Assembly: GCA_027483175.1 (NCBI GenBank)
Contig: JAIXVE010000121.1
Span: 1-53,554, forward strand
Origin: Verrucomicrobiaceae bacterium
GTDB taxonomy: Bacteria; Verrucomicrobiota; Verrucomicrobiia; Verrucomicrobiales; V1-33
Reading direction: 5' to 3'
Length of the DNA: 53,554 nt
In this document: positions 1 through 8,292 of the stretch, in pieces
Layout: every line of letters begins with the position of its first letter
Position numbering within the stretch: position 1 is the first letter of the stretch
Position numbers and translations under genes: made by a program
Notes under the pieces: model-generated
Database searches by the model: none
Seen by the model: only the letters and a program-made list of their open reading frames with translations
What the model was told of the DNA's origin: nothing

Positions 1-673
1 TCGCACGCAGAAAACGATCCAGATTCTTCCCGTCCCGAATCTGCCCAAACGACAGAAATACCTCGTCCAAATCCCCAAAACCCCACCGCTCACGCAACTC
101 CGCTCGCGTCCGCGCCGGCACCCCCACTTGGTACGGCCCATGCGGAATCACATGAATCTCAACGCCCGCAGGAACCGACCCGCCAAAATCCACCTCTGTC
201 TCCTCATGCACAAACACATGCTTCACAAAAGAATAGCCTTGCCGGACGCTCAACCGATGCCACCACCCCGGCCCCATCACAAAATCACGCACCGGATCAT
301 GGGCGATCGTTCCAATAGGACATCCCTCGCATTCACTCCGGTAGATGCCAGCCCAGAGCGGCGAAAAATACTCCGCAAAACATGCCATCAGCAGCCCATC
401 ATACTCCCCCTCACGCGCCACCCGACACGCCAACCGCGCCATGCCGCGCAAATCACCAATCTTTCGCCAGATGCGTACCAGCAGTGTCTCGCGGCTCGAC
501 TCGCTCGCCGGAAGAATCGGCTTCACCACTGCAGCCTTCAAACGCTCAACCGGAAACCCCGGCCGGCAAACCACGGTCACAGCAGCTCCACACTCCGTCA
601 GAGCGTTGATCTGCCACACGGCATACTCGGCTATCCCCCCCGAGTCCGCATCGCACAAATAAAGCAGTCGCAT
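1..673 (-). CDS. Glycosyltransferase, GT4-like, C-terminus cut by window edge
   Basis: The minus strand reads open from an ATG at 673 to the window edge, giving 224 residues that begin MRLLYLCDADSGGIAEYA. The start is a beta-strand followed by a glycine-rich turn, as in GT-B glycosyltransferases. The sequence contains HDPVRDFVMGPGWWHRLSV, IPHGPYQVGVPARTRAELRE and FGQIRDGKNLDRFL; the last is the start of the second Rossmann domain, so the nucleotide-sugar-binding half lies outside the window. It is clearly paralogous to the gene at 2770-3975, which has the matching segments LDPVRDHVVGPLRWHRLSV, EIPHGPYLFPVSRESRREMR and FGHLRDNKNLMLAL. It is the last visible gene of the minus-strand polysaccharide run and probably adds a sugar to the lipid-linked repeat unit in the cytoplasm. 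Sugar specificity cannot be read. Confidence 0.8.
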   Translation of the reverse strand, partial: MRLLYLCDADSGGIAEYAVWQINALTECGAAVTVVCRPGFPVERLKAAVVKPILPASESSRETLLVRIWRKIGDLRGMARLACRVAREGEYDGLLMACFAEYFSPLWAGIYRSECEGCPIGTIAHDPVRDFVMGPGWWHRLSVRQGYSFVKHVFVHEETEVDFGGSVPAGVEIHVIPHGPYQVGVPARTRAELRERWGFGDLDEVFLSFGQIRDGKNLDRFLRA

Positions 674-701
674 CACAGTTGAAACTGAACGGCTAACTCC
701 A

Positions 702-920
702 TCAATTCGCAACCAGAAGTCTCTTCACAAGAACAGCTCCCGCATCCATCATCAACTGATCCCGATCGGTCAGCACACTACCTGTCTCTATCCTTCCATC
801 AGCACAATCCAGACACATCCACCCCCCGCTGCCGCTGCTTGAAGCAACCACCATGCATCCCTTTTGCCCCGGATATACTGCCACCGCTCTCACGATTGGT
901 GCTGAAGAGTCAATTCGCAT
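702..920 (-). CDS. Small hypothetical protein, doubtful
   Basis: A 72-codon reading frame starts with ATG at 920 and ends 28 bases before the glycosyltransferase start at 673. The frame is open a further 22 codons upstream, to a stop at 987-989, without another ATG. The product (ends GAVLVKRLLVAN) has no signal peptide, membrane segment or motif I recognise. Its position between two co-directional genes of the polysaccharide run and its G-rich codon use fit a real small gene. It could equally be the remnant of a larger gene or chance. No function is proposed. Confidence 0.3.
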   Translation of the reverse strand: MRIDSSAPIVRAVAVYPGQKGCMVVASSSGSGGWMCLDCADGRIETGSVLTDRDQLMMDAGAVLVKRLLVAN

Positions 921-1279
921 TCGGCAGGATCTGGAACGTTGAGAGTAACTCGTCTCTTGAACTCTATCGGCGGTTAATGATGGCTTTTATGAATTCACGC
1001 CGCCATGCGGCTTCCAGGTGATCATCCCCGCGCTCAGCAGAACCACAATGAATGCATCTTCTTCTTTTGGAAATAGCCAAGCTTCGGACCACACACAACT
1101 AGTGATTCAGCGAGTGAAGCATATTTAATGCCAATCAGCCCCCTCACTCAAGCCACACACAACGATCATCTCTACGACATAGCACCCCGCATCCCATGCC
1201 TGTTAACCGGTTCTCCCAACGCCAAGGGAACCGCGCATCCACGCCGACCACACACGATGCAAATCTTAGCTGTCCAGCT
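921..1279. other. Intergenic region, nothing recognised
   Basis: About 360 bases between the AlgD-like dehydrogenase and the small downstream reading frame. I see no convincing gene, no strong terminator hairpin and no repeat. It is less GC-rich than the flanking genes. Confidence 0.5.
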
Positions 1280-2572
1280 TCACCAGCACAATCCCTCAAC
1301 CGACGCCCCCAACCCACGCACCGCCTTCCAGCCGTTCACGTCAATCACTCTGTGCTCAGCCGTCATCAGCGACTCAAGCTCACCCACCTCCATGTTCCGA
1401 TGGGCCACCACAATCAAATCACACTCCGCCATCGCATCACCCGGATGGTGGATCATCACTTCCCCAATTTGCGGAAACTGCGCAAGAACCCCCAGCCGCT
1501 TCCCTCCCTCCTCATCCTTGCCATAAAGATTCGGGTCGAAAATTCTCACCGGGTGGCCACGCTGAATCAGGATCTCCGCAAGCCTAACCATCGGACTCCC
1601 CCGGAGATCGTCAGTTCCCTCCTTGAACGCCAATCCCAGAATCATCACCCCCTTCGACGTACTCCCCGTCACCAGACGGACCAGCGATTCCAGATGGGCC
1701 TCGTTCGTCGCCATGACGCTTTCCAACACAGGCAGATCAATCTCACATTGACGCGCATACGCCCTCAGCGCCGACACATCCTTGGGAAGACACGACCCCC
1801 CGAACGGCGCTCCTGGCCGCATGTAATACGGCGAAACGTTCAGCTTCGTGTCCGTCAGAAAATCCTCCATAAGCACCTGAGAATCAATCCCAATCCGCTT
1901 CCCAAGCCGCCCAATCTCATTCGCAAAACTCACCTTGAGCGCATGCCAGTAGTTGCACGCGTACTTTACAAGCTCCGCAGACTCCCACCGATGCCACGTC
2001 GCCCCTCCCATCAGTTCGTCGGCAAGGTCGTTCGGCGTTCCATCCTCCGATCCAAGGATCGTCAGCGCTGGATCACCGAAATCTCGGACCGCAGAACCCT
2101 CCCGGAGAAACTCAGGACAAAACACAATCTCTACAACGCCATCCCTCAGCAACTCCGAAAACCACCTCCCAGCAAGGCCACGAATCGTTCCCGGCAAAAC
2201 CGTGGACCGGAACAACAGCAGATGACGCGACCCCTTCTCCGCCAGCGCCCCGCGGATCTGCTCGCACACCGCATTCACATACGAAAGGTCAAGACCGCCA
2301 CATGCAAGCGACGGCGTCCCGACGCAAATGATCGACGCGTCCGTCCGCGCAACCGCCAGCGCAGGATCCGTCGTCGCAGACAACCGCCCACCCTCCACCG
2401 CATCCCGAAGCAGCTCCCCAAGTCCCGGCTCCACCACCGGCGCCATTCCCCTGGAGATATCAGCCACTTTCGAATCGTTCGCATCAACCCCAACCACCAC
2501 GTGACCCGATTTCGCAAGGCACGCCGCAGTCACCGCTCCAACGTAACCGAGCCCGAAAATACTGATATTCAT
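1280..2572 (-). CDS. Nucleotide-sugar 6-dehydrogenase, AlgD-like (GDP-mannose or UDP-glucose type)
   Basis: Enzymes of this UDP-glucose/GDP-mannose dehydrogenase family oxidise the C6 hydroxyl of a nucleotide sugar twice, with NAD+, to make a uronic acid donor. The 430-residue length is normal. The NAD site FGLGYVGAV is at residues 6-14; VEPGL (47-51), ICVGTP (82-87) and RSTVLPGT (122-129) follow; the central helix has KYACNYWHALKVSFANEIG (203-221). The active-site motif GGSCLPKD places the catalytic cysteine at 261. Both the motif YYMRPGAPFGGSCLPKD and the terminal EGLCW closely resemble Pseudomonas AlgD, so GDP-mannose is the more likely substrate, though UDP-glucose is possible. It implies that the polymer contains an acidic uronic residue. 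It sits among glycosyltransferases of the same strand. Confidence 0.9.
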   Translation of the reverse strand: MNISIFGLGYVGAVTAACLAKSGHVVVGVDANDSKVADISRGMAPVVEPGLGELLRDAVEGGRLSATTDPALAVARTDASIICVGTPSLACGGLDLSYVNAVCEQIRGALAEKGSRHLLLFRSTVLPGTIRGLAGRWFSELLRDGVVEIVFCPEFLREGSAVRDFGDPALTILGSEDGTPNDLADELMGGATWHRWESAELVKYACNYWHALKVSFANEIGRLGKRIGIDSQVLMEDFLTDTKLNVSPYYMRPGAPFGGSCLPKDVSALRAYARQCEIDLPVLESVMATNEAHLESLVRLVTGSTSKGVMILGLAFKEGTDDLRGSPMVRLAEILIQRGHPVRIFDPNLYGKDEEGGKRLGVLAQFPQIGEVMIHHPGDAMAECDLIVVAHRNMEVGELESLMTAEHRVIDVNGWKAVRGLGASVEGLCW

Positions 2573-2609
2573 GTTGCTTTTACCAATGATGAAAAATGAA
2601 CCATACCGC

Positions 2610-2638
2610 TTCTAACTTATTGAGGATGTTACACTCAA
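2610..2638 (-). promoter_or_regulatory. Possible sigma-70-type promoter upstream of the AlgD-like gene
   Basis: On the minus strand TTGAGT (2633-2638) and TTAGAA (2610-2615) are separated by 17 bases, in an AT-rich pocket about 40 bases upstream of the dehydrogenase ATG at 2572. Both boxes are imperfect, and the gene may also be read through from upstream. Confidence 0.3.
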
Positions 2639-2769
2639 ACTCATGAAGCTTGATTAATTATCGGCGAGTCTGATGCCGCACCAGACCATTGTCCAGCGGC
2701 GTTTCACCGTCCAGACGAACAAAGTATTCCGCAGATTTTGTGCAGGTATCTCACCCCAAAAAAGACTCT

Positions 2770-3975
2770 TCACACGGACAGCCTCCCCGCTCCACCGCCC
2801 CCATTCTCAGGGTGCCCCGCAGACTTCGCCCCCGCACCCCCGAACATCCGGCCACAGATGATCTCAGCTGCCGCCCGGTAAGAATGCTCGGCCGCAAACC
2901 GATCCCATTGCCCCTTCGGCAACTCCTTCATCGCCTGCCTCAATCCCGCCACAATCGCCTCCACCGAATCAGGCTCGATCACATGCCCAAGACCATACCC
3001 CCGCACAATGTCAAGCAGCGGAGAATCACCAGCCGAAACCACCACCGGAAGCTGATGCGGCATTGCCGCATAGAGCACCCCACTGGTCGATCGAAACGTC
3101 ACAGAGTACGGCATCAGCAGGCAGTCAGCCATCCCAAAAATTCCGGATACCTCGTCGTCCGGAATGTAGCGAATCAACCACCGCACCCGCTCCCCAATCC
3201 CATACTCTCTCGCACGTGCCTCATACTCGCTAAACTGCGTCTGCCCGGGCGACCCCTCAGAACCCGCCACCAGCAGCATCGCCTCAGGAACCGAACGCAG
3301 CGCCTCCAGCGCAAGCATCAGGTTCTTGTTGTCCCTCAGATGCCCAAAAGCAAGAAAAACATAAGCCGCCTCCGGAATCCCCAGTCGCTCCCGCATCTCT
3401 CGCCGCGATTCCCGGGACACCGGAAACAGATACGGACCGTGCGGTATCTCAGTCGTCGTCAATCCTTCCATCGGACGCACCGTGTCCAGTACGATCATCT
3501 TGTGTACGAACGCCTCCGAAAGATACGAAAATCCCGCCGCAACCGACAGCCGATGCCAGCGAAGTGGCCCCACCACATGGTCGCGGACGGGATCCAGCAC
3601 ATTCGCCCCGAAAACCACCCCCCGCTTCCGCAGCATTCTGAAAATCCAAGCGTACAGTGGCGCAAGATACTCAATGTACGTCGCCAGCATGACATGGCGA
3701 TGCCCCCCTTTGACAATGCATCGGTACAGCAACCACTGATTGCGCAGAATGCTGAACGCAAGCAACGCTCGACTCAGCAATCTCCCGTGCTGCCCGCTCC
3801 GTGGCGACCGGATCAACTTCCGGACAACATGAATGTTCGGGGGAATTGCATGCTCCTCAGGAAAGTCCGTCGGTGCCAGAAAGGTCACCTCGACACCCTG
3901 ATTCGAGATCTCCGCAGCCTGCTCGATCGCATTCCTCGCAACGCCACCAATTGATGTAGAACAAAAGTATAGCAT
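2770..3975 (-). CDS. Glycosyltransferase, GT4-like
   Basis: A GT-B-fold glycosyltransferase of 401 residues if started at the ATG at 3975 (MLYFCSTSIGGVARNA). The frame is open to a TTG at 4095, but the shorter start matches the N-terminus of the paralogue at 1-673 (MLYFCSTSIGG against MRLLYLCDADSGG), so it is preferred. Visible features are LDPVRDHVVGPLRWHRLSV in the N-terminal domain, EIPHGPY at the domain junction, the second-domain strand YVFLAFGHLRDNKNLMLAL, IRYIPDDEVSGIFGMADCLL, and STSGVLYAAMPHQLPVV, the usual donor-binding region. It probably transfers a hexose to the lipid-linked oligosaccharide. The C-terminus has a loose Gly/Ala tail beyond the fold. No clear Shine-Dalgarno sequence precedes the start at 3975. 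Confidence 0.85.
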   Translation of the reverse strand: MLYFCSTSIGGVARNAIEQAAEISNQGVEVTFLAPTDFPEEHAIPPNIHVVRKLIRSPRSGQHGRLLSRALLAFSILRNQWLLYRCIVKGGHRHVMLATYIEYLAPLYAWIFRMLRKRGVVFGANVLDPVRDHVVGPLRWHRLSVAAGFSYLSEAFVHKMIVLDTVRPMEGLTTTEIPHGPYLFPVSRESRREMRERLGIPEAAYVFLAFGHLRDNKNLMLALEALRSVPEAMLLVAGSEGSPGQTQFSEYEARAREYGIGERVRWLIRYIPDDEVSGIFGMADCLLMPYSVTFRSTSGVLYAAMPHQLPVVVSAGDSPLLDIVRGYGLGHVIEPDSVEAIVAGLRQAMKELPKGQWDRFAAEHSYRAAAEIICGRMFGGAGAKSAGHPENGGGGAGRLSV

Positions 3976-4039
3976 GCGACGCGCCGGAATGGCATCGGAT
4001 TTTAAATCTCGGGTCACTGCTGCAAAACAATTAAATGAT

Positions 4040-4123
4040 TCAAGCGCCTCTCCGCACGCTGGCCTTGACCGTTCCGTGCCCAGCCGAGTCCTCAAGAGTC
4101 TGCTTTTGTGAATTTTGATTCAT
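4040..4123 (-). CDS. Very short reading frame with a good ribosome binding site, possible leader
   Basis: A 27-codon frame (begins MNQNSQKQTLEDSAG) starts with ATG at 4123, preceded on the minus strand by AGGGGA at good spacing, and ends 64 bases before the preferred start of the glycosyltransferase. It lies in an AT-rich stretch. It may be a leader peptide that couples translation, the original start of the glycosyltransferase separated from it by a frameshift, or chance. Confidence 0.25.
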   Translation of the reverse strand: MNQNSQKQTLEDSAGHGTVKASVRRGA

Positions 4124-4237
4124 TATTTCCCCTGCTACAATGTCGAAATTAAGCAATCCTGAATATTTTCTAATGACAAGCCCTATTTCCCAAAACGGCT
4201 GAATTTTCAAAAACCACCAGCTTCATCCCGGCCCGCA

Positions 4238-4777
4238 CTAAAGCAGCCACGGCTCATGCCCAAGGCGGTACGTCAACCCGGCTTGGCGCTGGCCAATCAC
4301 TTTCGCAGGATTCCCGGCCACTATGGCATACGGGGCCACATCCTTCGTCACCACCGAACCCGCACCAACCACCGCTCCCTCCCCAATCGTCACACCAGGC
4401 AGAATCATCGCCCGGAGTCCAATCCACACCCGATCGCCAATCACCACATCGCCACCACGATCCTCGAAAACCGGTGATTGCGGGTTGTGCCCCAGCGTCA
4501 GAATCGACGCTTCCGGCCCGATCGACACATCATTACCCGTCACGATCCGGTACTTTCGACCATCCAGCAGACACCCGAAATTGATTACATTCCGCTCGCC
4601 AAGCGAAACCTTGCGGGGATTCAGAAATCGGCACCCCATCTGCACCCCAGTGTCCTCACCCATCTTCCCAAGCGCAAACCCAAGATACAGCCGCCGGAGC
4701 TTCCGCGACGGCATCTTACCCACCCACCAGTTGTAGGCGTAGCTCAACACGGAGCCGGCGAATACTTTCAACTTCAT
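4238..4777 (-). CDS. Hexapeptide-repeat acetyltransferase, WcaF/maltose-acetyltransferase-like
   Basis: A 179-residue left-handed beta-helix acyltransferase. Imperfect hexapeptide repeats run through the protein, including [20 protein letters not shown] and [20 protein letters not shown], ending in the family signature [13 protein letters not shown]. The N-terminus is short and hydrophobic ([21 protein letters not shown]), as in WcaF-type exopolysaccharide acetyltransferases. It most likely transfers an acetyl group from acetyl-CoA to a sugar hydroxyl of the repeat unit. It stands between the methyltransferase and a glycosyltransferase of the same run. The exact acceptor cannot be told from sequence. 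Confidence 0.8.
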   Translation of the reverse strand: MKLKVFAGSVLSYAYNWWVGKMPSRKLRRLYLGFALGKMGEDTGVQMGCRFLNPRKVSLGERNVINFGCLLDGRKYRIVTGNDVSIGPEASILTLGHNPQSPVFEDRGGDVVIGDRVWIGLRAMILPGVTIGEGAVVGAGSVVTKDVAPYAIVAGNPAKVIGQRQAGLTYRLGHEPWLL

Positions 4778-5123
4778 AAGTGACTTCCAGTCTCCATCTT
4801 CCCACAGTCTGCACTCGCCGCAGACAGATTCACTCGAATTCCGAACTCCCGGGAATCCCCTCCCGTAACTTCAGACCATCCAAGTGCCTCATCTCTGTTC
4901 ATCTTAATTCCAACTGCCGAAGGTTCTGATCGGACTCCCGATGCTCCCATCTTCGTTCACATCCGTATGCCCTGACGGACACCCCCATCCGTACCAGGTC
5001 CTATCAGACCATGTACCCCCGAAGATGCGCGCTCGCCACCTCTCATCTACAGATTCCGTTCGTCGTTTCACTTCCGCCTCAACCTCCAATCTCGTCCATC
5101 TCATCCCGCACACCACCGAGCCC
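4778..5123. other. Intergenic region, nothing recognised
   Basis: About 345 bases between the acetyltransferase and the methyltransferase. Several short frames exist on both strands, but none shows family motifs, convincing codon use or a ribosome binding site. No hairpin terminator was seen. Confidence 0.5.
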
Positions 5124-5912
5124 TCACTCCTTCTGAAACACACCAACCTGGAGCGGAAGCAGACTCGGAAAACACCGGTACATCAGCCCTACCATCGTTC
5201 TGCGCAGCGCCTTGGATCGGTTGGGCGTCACCAGTGTGAACCGATGCGAAACCATCTTCAAACCCGCTACCGAGAACACCTCCACAAACTCAGCACGCGA
5301 CCACTCCCTCCAATGCAGCCCTACAGACATCCCCGTATTCGGAGTCAGATTGCGCACCAGATCCTTGACCGGATTAATGTAACTCTTGCCTCTCATCATC
5401 AGCCAGCGGTTCTTGGCAGATGCTAGATTCGGCGTTGCGCAGTAAACCTTACCCCCTGGCACAAGCACTCTCGCAAACTCCCGGAGCAATGGGATCGGAT
5501 TGAAATTCAAATGCTCCAGCACCTCGTTGAAGACAATCAGGTCAAAACTCTCATCCGGCACCGGCAGCTGACTGTGCGAAAGATTCGCCGGACAGACTGC
5601 TACTCCCTCAGCATCAAGAAACGCTCGCAGCGCCTTGTCCTCCAGAACGAAATGAATATCACTCGCGGTCACCTGATGACCAAGCCGCTGCAGCGCCACC
5701 GAGACCACGCCAGTGAAACTGCCGACTTCCAGAATCCGCAGCCCGTTACCAAGTACGGCGATATCCTCCACCGTCCTCCGGAACGTATGCCCCAGCTCAT
5801 GATTGTACCATGCCGCATTTTCAAATGACAGGTTCAGGCTCGACGATTGGCTGATCGCATAATCAACCGCACTATCGACACTCGGCTTGGATTTGTTCTC
5901 GGAAGTATTCAC
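5124..5912 (-). CDS. Class I SAM-dependent methyltransferase
   Basis: A 262-residue methyltransferase of the Methyltransf_11 type. Motif I, ILEVGSFTGVVSV, is at residues 60-72; the acidic end of strand 2 is ASDIHF with Asp85; motif post-II/III is FDLIVFNEVLEHL near 124-136. The C-terminal half is longer than the core fold and has the aromatic-rich GLHWREWSRAEFVEVF. Its place among glycosyltransferases suggests that it methylates a sugar of the polysaccharide or its lipid-linked intermediate, but small-molecule or protein targets are not excluded. It begins 16 bases after the stop of the upstream glycosyltransferase, so the two are likely co-transcribed. Confidence 0.85.
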   Translation of the reverse strand: MNTSENKSKPSVDSAVDYAISQSSSLNLSFENAAWYNHELGHTFRRTVEDIAVLGNGLRILEVGSFTGVVSVALQRLGHQVTASDIHFVLEDKALRAFLDAEGVAVCPANLSHSQLPVPDESFDLIVFNEVLEHLNFNPIPLLREFARVLVPGGKVYCATPNLASAKNRWLMMRGKSYINPVKDLVRNLTPNTGMSVGLHWREWSRAEFVEVFSVAGLKMVSHRFTLVTPNRSKALRRTMVGLMYRCFPSLLPLQVGVFQKE

Positions 5913-5928
5913 GTTCGGTTGGGTTTCT

Positions 5929-7140
5929 TTAAGTTAGTGCGCTTGTCTGCTCCCTGAGGAGATTCTTCCGCAAGGTTGCTACAGAGTGAAAACGGGACAC
6001 CTCTTCCGCTCCCGCTATCGCGAGATTCCTCAGCTTTTCGGCTTGTGACGCCGCCTCCCTGATAGCCTTGATGACCGCTTCCGCCGTCTCCTCGTCTATG
6101 CACACGCCGCATCCAGCCAGTTCTGCAATCTCGGCGGTCCACGTCCCTAATGTGTAGATCATCGGTATGCCCCGGCTCGCGGCCTCAATCGCCACTCGCG
6201 ATACCCGGTGATGATAGCTGTTCCGGCGATACGGCAGTATCACAAAATCACTCTCCCGCAGCAGCGCCTCATAAGCGTCCCCGCCAAGCGACTCATTCAC
6301 CAGGCGGACCCGCGGATCCTCCGCAAGCCGGGCATCTACACTCAGCAATCGCCCGTCCGGAAGCGCAAACGGCTCCGGCCACTGCATCACAAACTTCATC
6401 CGCTCACTCCCCGGCTCCTCAATCATGGCCGCAATCGCATCTTGCAGAAGATCGTTGCCCTTCTCATGACGTGCAAATCCAGGACATGTGATCGTGAGCA
6501 CAGATGCAGAACCACGATCAGCCCCGTCAGTCTCCGGCGGAGCAGGCACCGGATGCGGAAACAACGACACTGGAAGTCCGCAGAACCTCTGCAGTTCCTC
6601 CTGCATCCCCTGCGTCTCCGCAGCCAATATCACCCGGCCGCTCCGCACCGCCCCCCGCATCAGCCAGAAGCTGAATCTCGCTAACGTGGTCGACGCGTTC
6701 AACGGAAACACCGTCGGACTCGCCGGCCCGGTATACCTTCCAAACCCCTGTACAAACAAAAGCAGAAATCGCGTCTCCGCCGGAATCGAACGATCCCTCG
6801 AAATGAGCGCAAATGCCAGCAGATGCTGCAGCCGCATCGTCAGCGCACATACCCAATCGTACCGGTCTTCCTTCGCTAACCAGCTCTTCAATTCCCGCAG
6901 AAACCGGAAGTTGTGCCGCAGACCTCCAATCCCCCCTTGGCTCCGCGGATCCAGCCAGCAGTTCCGGCTGAACCACGGCACACCCCCGATCCGGTTCAGC
7001 AGCTTCTCCGGCGCAAGTTGATGAACCAGCACTTCCACCTTGTCACCAGCGGCACGCAGGCCGTCCGCAATGCAGCCAATGTACGATGGCCAATGCCCTT
7101 TACCAGTCTGGAGAGCTTCTTCGGAGATTAGAATACGCAT
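5929..7140 (-). CDS. Glycosyltransferase, GT4-like
   Basis: A GT-B-type glycosyltransferase of 403 residues when started at the ATG at 7140 (MRILISEEALQTGKGHWPSYIG). The frame extends to an ATG at 7224, but that would overlap the preceding gene by 52 bases and add residues upstream of the canonical first beta-strand. Features include the glycine-containing turn after strand 1, VILPYRRNSYHHRVSRVAIEA near the C-terminal donor site, GIPMIYTLGTW, and a terminal helical segment rich in Glu and Ala. It starts 32 bases after the stop of the GT2 gene upstream and ends 16 bases before the methyltransferase. The sugar transferred is unknown. Confidence 0.8.
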   Translation of the reverse strand: MRILISEEALQTGKGHWPSYIGCIADGLRAAGDKVEVLVHQLAPEKLLNRIGGVPWFSRNCWLDPRSQGGIGGLRHNFRFLRELKSWLAKEDRYDWVCALTMRLQHLLAFALISRDRSIPAETRFLLLFVQGFGRYTGPASPTVFPLNASTTLARFSFWLMRGAVRSGRVILAAETQGMQEELQRFCGLPVSLFPHPVPAPPETDGADRGSASVLTITCPGFARHEKGNDLLQDAIAAMIEEPGSERMKFVMQWPEPFALPDGRLLSVDARLAEDPRVRLVNESLGGDAYEALLRESDFVILPYRRNSYHHRVSRVAIEAASRGIPMIYTLGTWTAEIAELAGCGVCIDEETAEAVIKAIREAASQAEKLRNLAIAGAEEVSRFHSVATLRKNLLREQTSALT

Positions 7141-7172
7141 GATGTATTTCTCTGGAAGGAATCTGTTTCGGC

Positions 7173-8183
7173 TTATTTGAGCGCCTGAAGCGCAAGGGAA
7201 ACCCGGAATTTCCAGTTCCCGCACAATTCCTTGTAGGGTGGCGCTCCGAAGAGCACCCTAACGGCATGGATCATCCGGCTCCAGCGGCTGCCATCCAGCG
7301 TCTTGACCGATGCCATGGCCGTCGCTTCCATCTCCCGGATCTTCTCCTTGCAGTGCTTCAGCACATCCTGGTCTATCATTCCAGCTCTCGCAGCTTCTTC
7401 TATATTCCTCTCGCTCTCGATCACCTCCGCAAGCTCTCCTAACCGTGTCTTTCGCAAACTGGCCGTCGTCGGCTTGTTCTGATACCCCATCGACAGCGAC
7501 CCATGGGCAACTCGGTACAGCACATGCTTCTCGAAATCAATCTCCACCTCTCCCAGCAAACTCGCACGAAACGGTAGAACCGCATCCTCCCGCAGCAGTC
7601 CCGTCGGCAGCGATCCAAACCGGTCCCAGACTTCCCGATGGAACGCTTGGCACGCACCCAGTCCGGACGCCCCGAGAGTACGCAGAACATCCGCAAGCCT
7701 CAGAATCCCGGGCGGCGGATCAGGCAGACTTCGAAAGTCGGCCTTCTCCCCGATCGGTTCAAATCCAACGAAAACCGACCGGTTCCTCGGATTCGCTGAA
7801 ACCAGTTGCATGCTCCTCGCGACCCTCCCCGGTAATGAAATGTCATCCCCGGCCGCCATCACAATCCACTCCCCGCGGGCCATCGGTATCACGTGATTAA
7901 TGTGCCCTATCAACCCTCTGTTCACCGGGTTGCGGTTCAGAATCACAGTGTGCGGACCGGTGTACCCGGCAGCCATCTCTTCCATGATCCGGAATGTCCC
8001 ATCCGCAGAGCCGTCATCGGACAAAATGATCTCCAGTGGCGAATACGTCTGGGAGAAGGCACCCTCGACAGCTTCTCTGATAAACTTTTCCTGGTTGTAA
8101 GAAAACAGGGCAAAGGTCACAAGGGGTTGCAGCTTACTCCCCGATTCGGTCGTGATAGAGGCGGTAGAACTCAGCGCGGTCAT
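7173..8183 (-). CDS. Glycosyltransferase family 2
   Basis: A GT-A glycosyltransferase of 336 residues. The N-terminal domain has VTFALFSYNQEKFIREAVE (22-40), SQTYSPLEIILSDDGSADGT with the UDP-binding Asp pair at 56-57, then GEWIVMAAGDDISLPGRV, whose GDD stands for the DXD metal site. The C-terminal 100 residues are helical and unassigned. There is no membrane helix at the C-terminus, so it is probably a peripheral enzyme at the cytoplasmic face that extends the lipid-linked oligosaccharide. It is co-directional with its neighbours; a 109-base gap separates it from the flippase gene upstream. Confidence 0.88.
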   Translation of the reverse strand: MTALSSTASITTESGSKLQPLVTFALFSYNQEKFIREAVEGAFSQTYSPLEIILSDDGSADGTFRIMEEMAAGYTGPHTVILNRNPVNRGLIGHINHVIPMARGEWIVMAAGDDISLPGRVARSMQLVSANPRNRSVFVGFEPIGEKADFRSLPDPPPGILRLADVLRTLGASGLGACQAFHREVWDRFGSLPTGLLREDAVLPFRASLLGEVEIDFEKHVLYRVAHGSLSMGYQNKPTTASLRKTRLGELAEVIESERNIEEAARAGMIDQDVLKHCKEKIREMEATAMASVKTLDGSRWSRMIHAVRVLFGAPPYKELCGNWKFRVSLALQALK

Positions 8184-8292
8184 GCAGTGGTTTAGCTCAG
8201 TGTCGAAATCTAGAGATCGGGTTGCCTGGCTTCAGAGCGGATTTCCTGCAGCGACTTTGCAGTATCTCCTTGGGCGGATCCTCGGCGCGTTC

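Noticed and set aside
1196..2599. 467-codon open frame on the + strand
   Set aside because: It is antisense to the AlgD-like dehydrogenase, rich in Arg, Pro and His, with no motif; it results from the strand skew.
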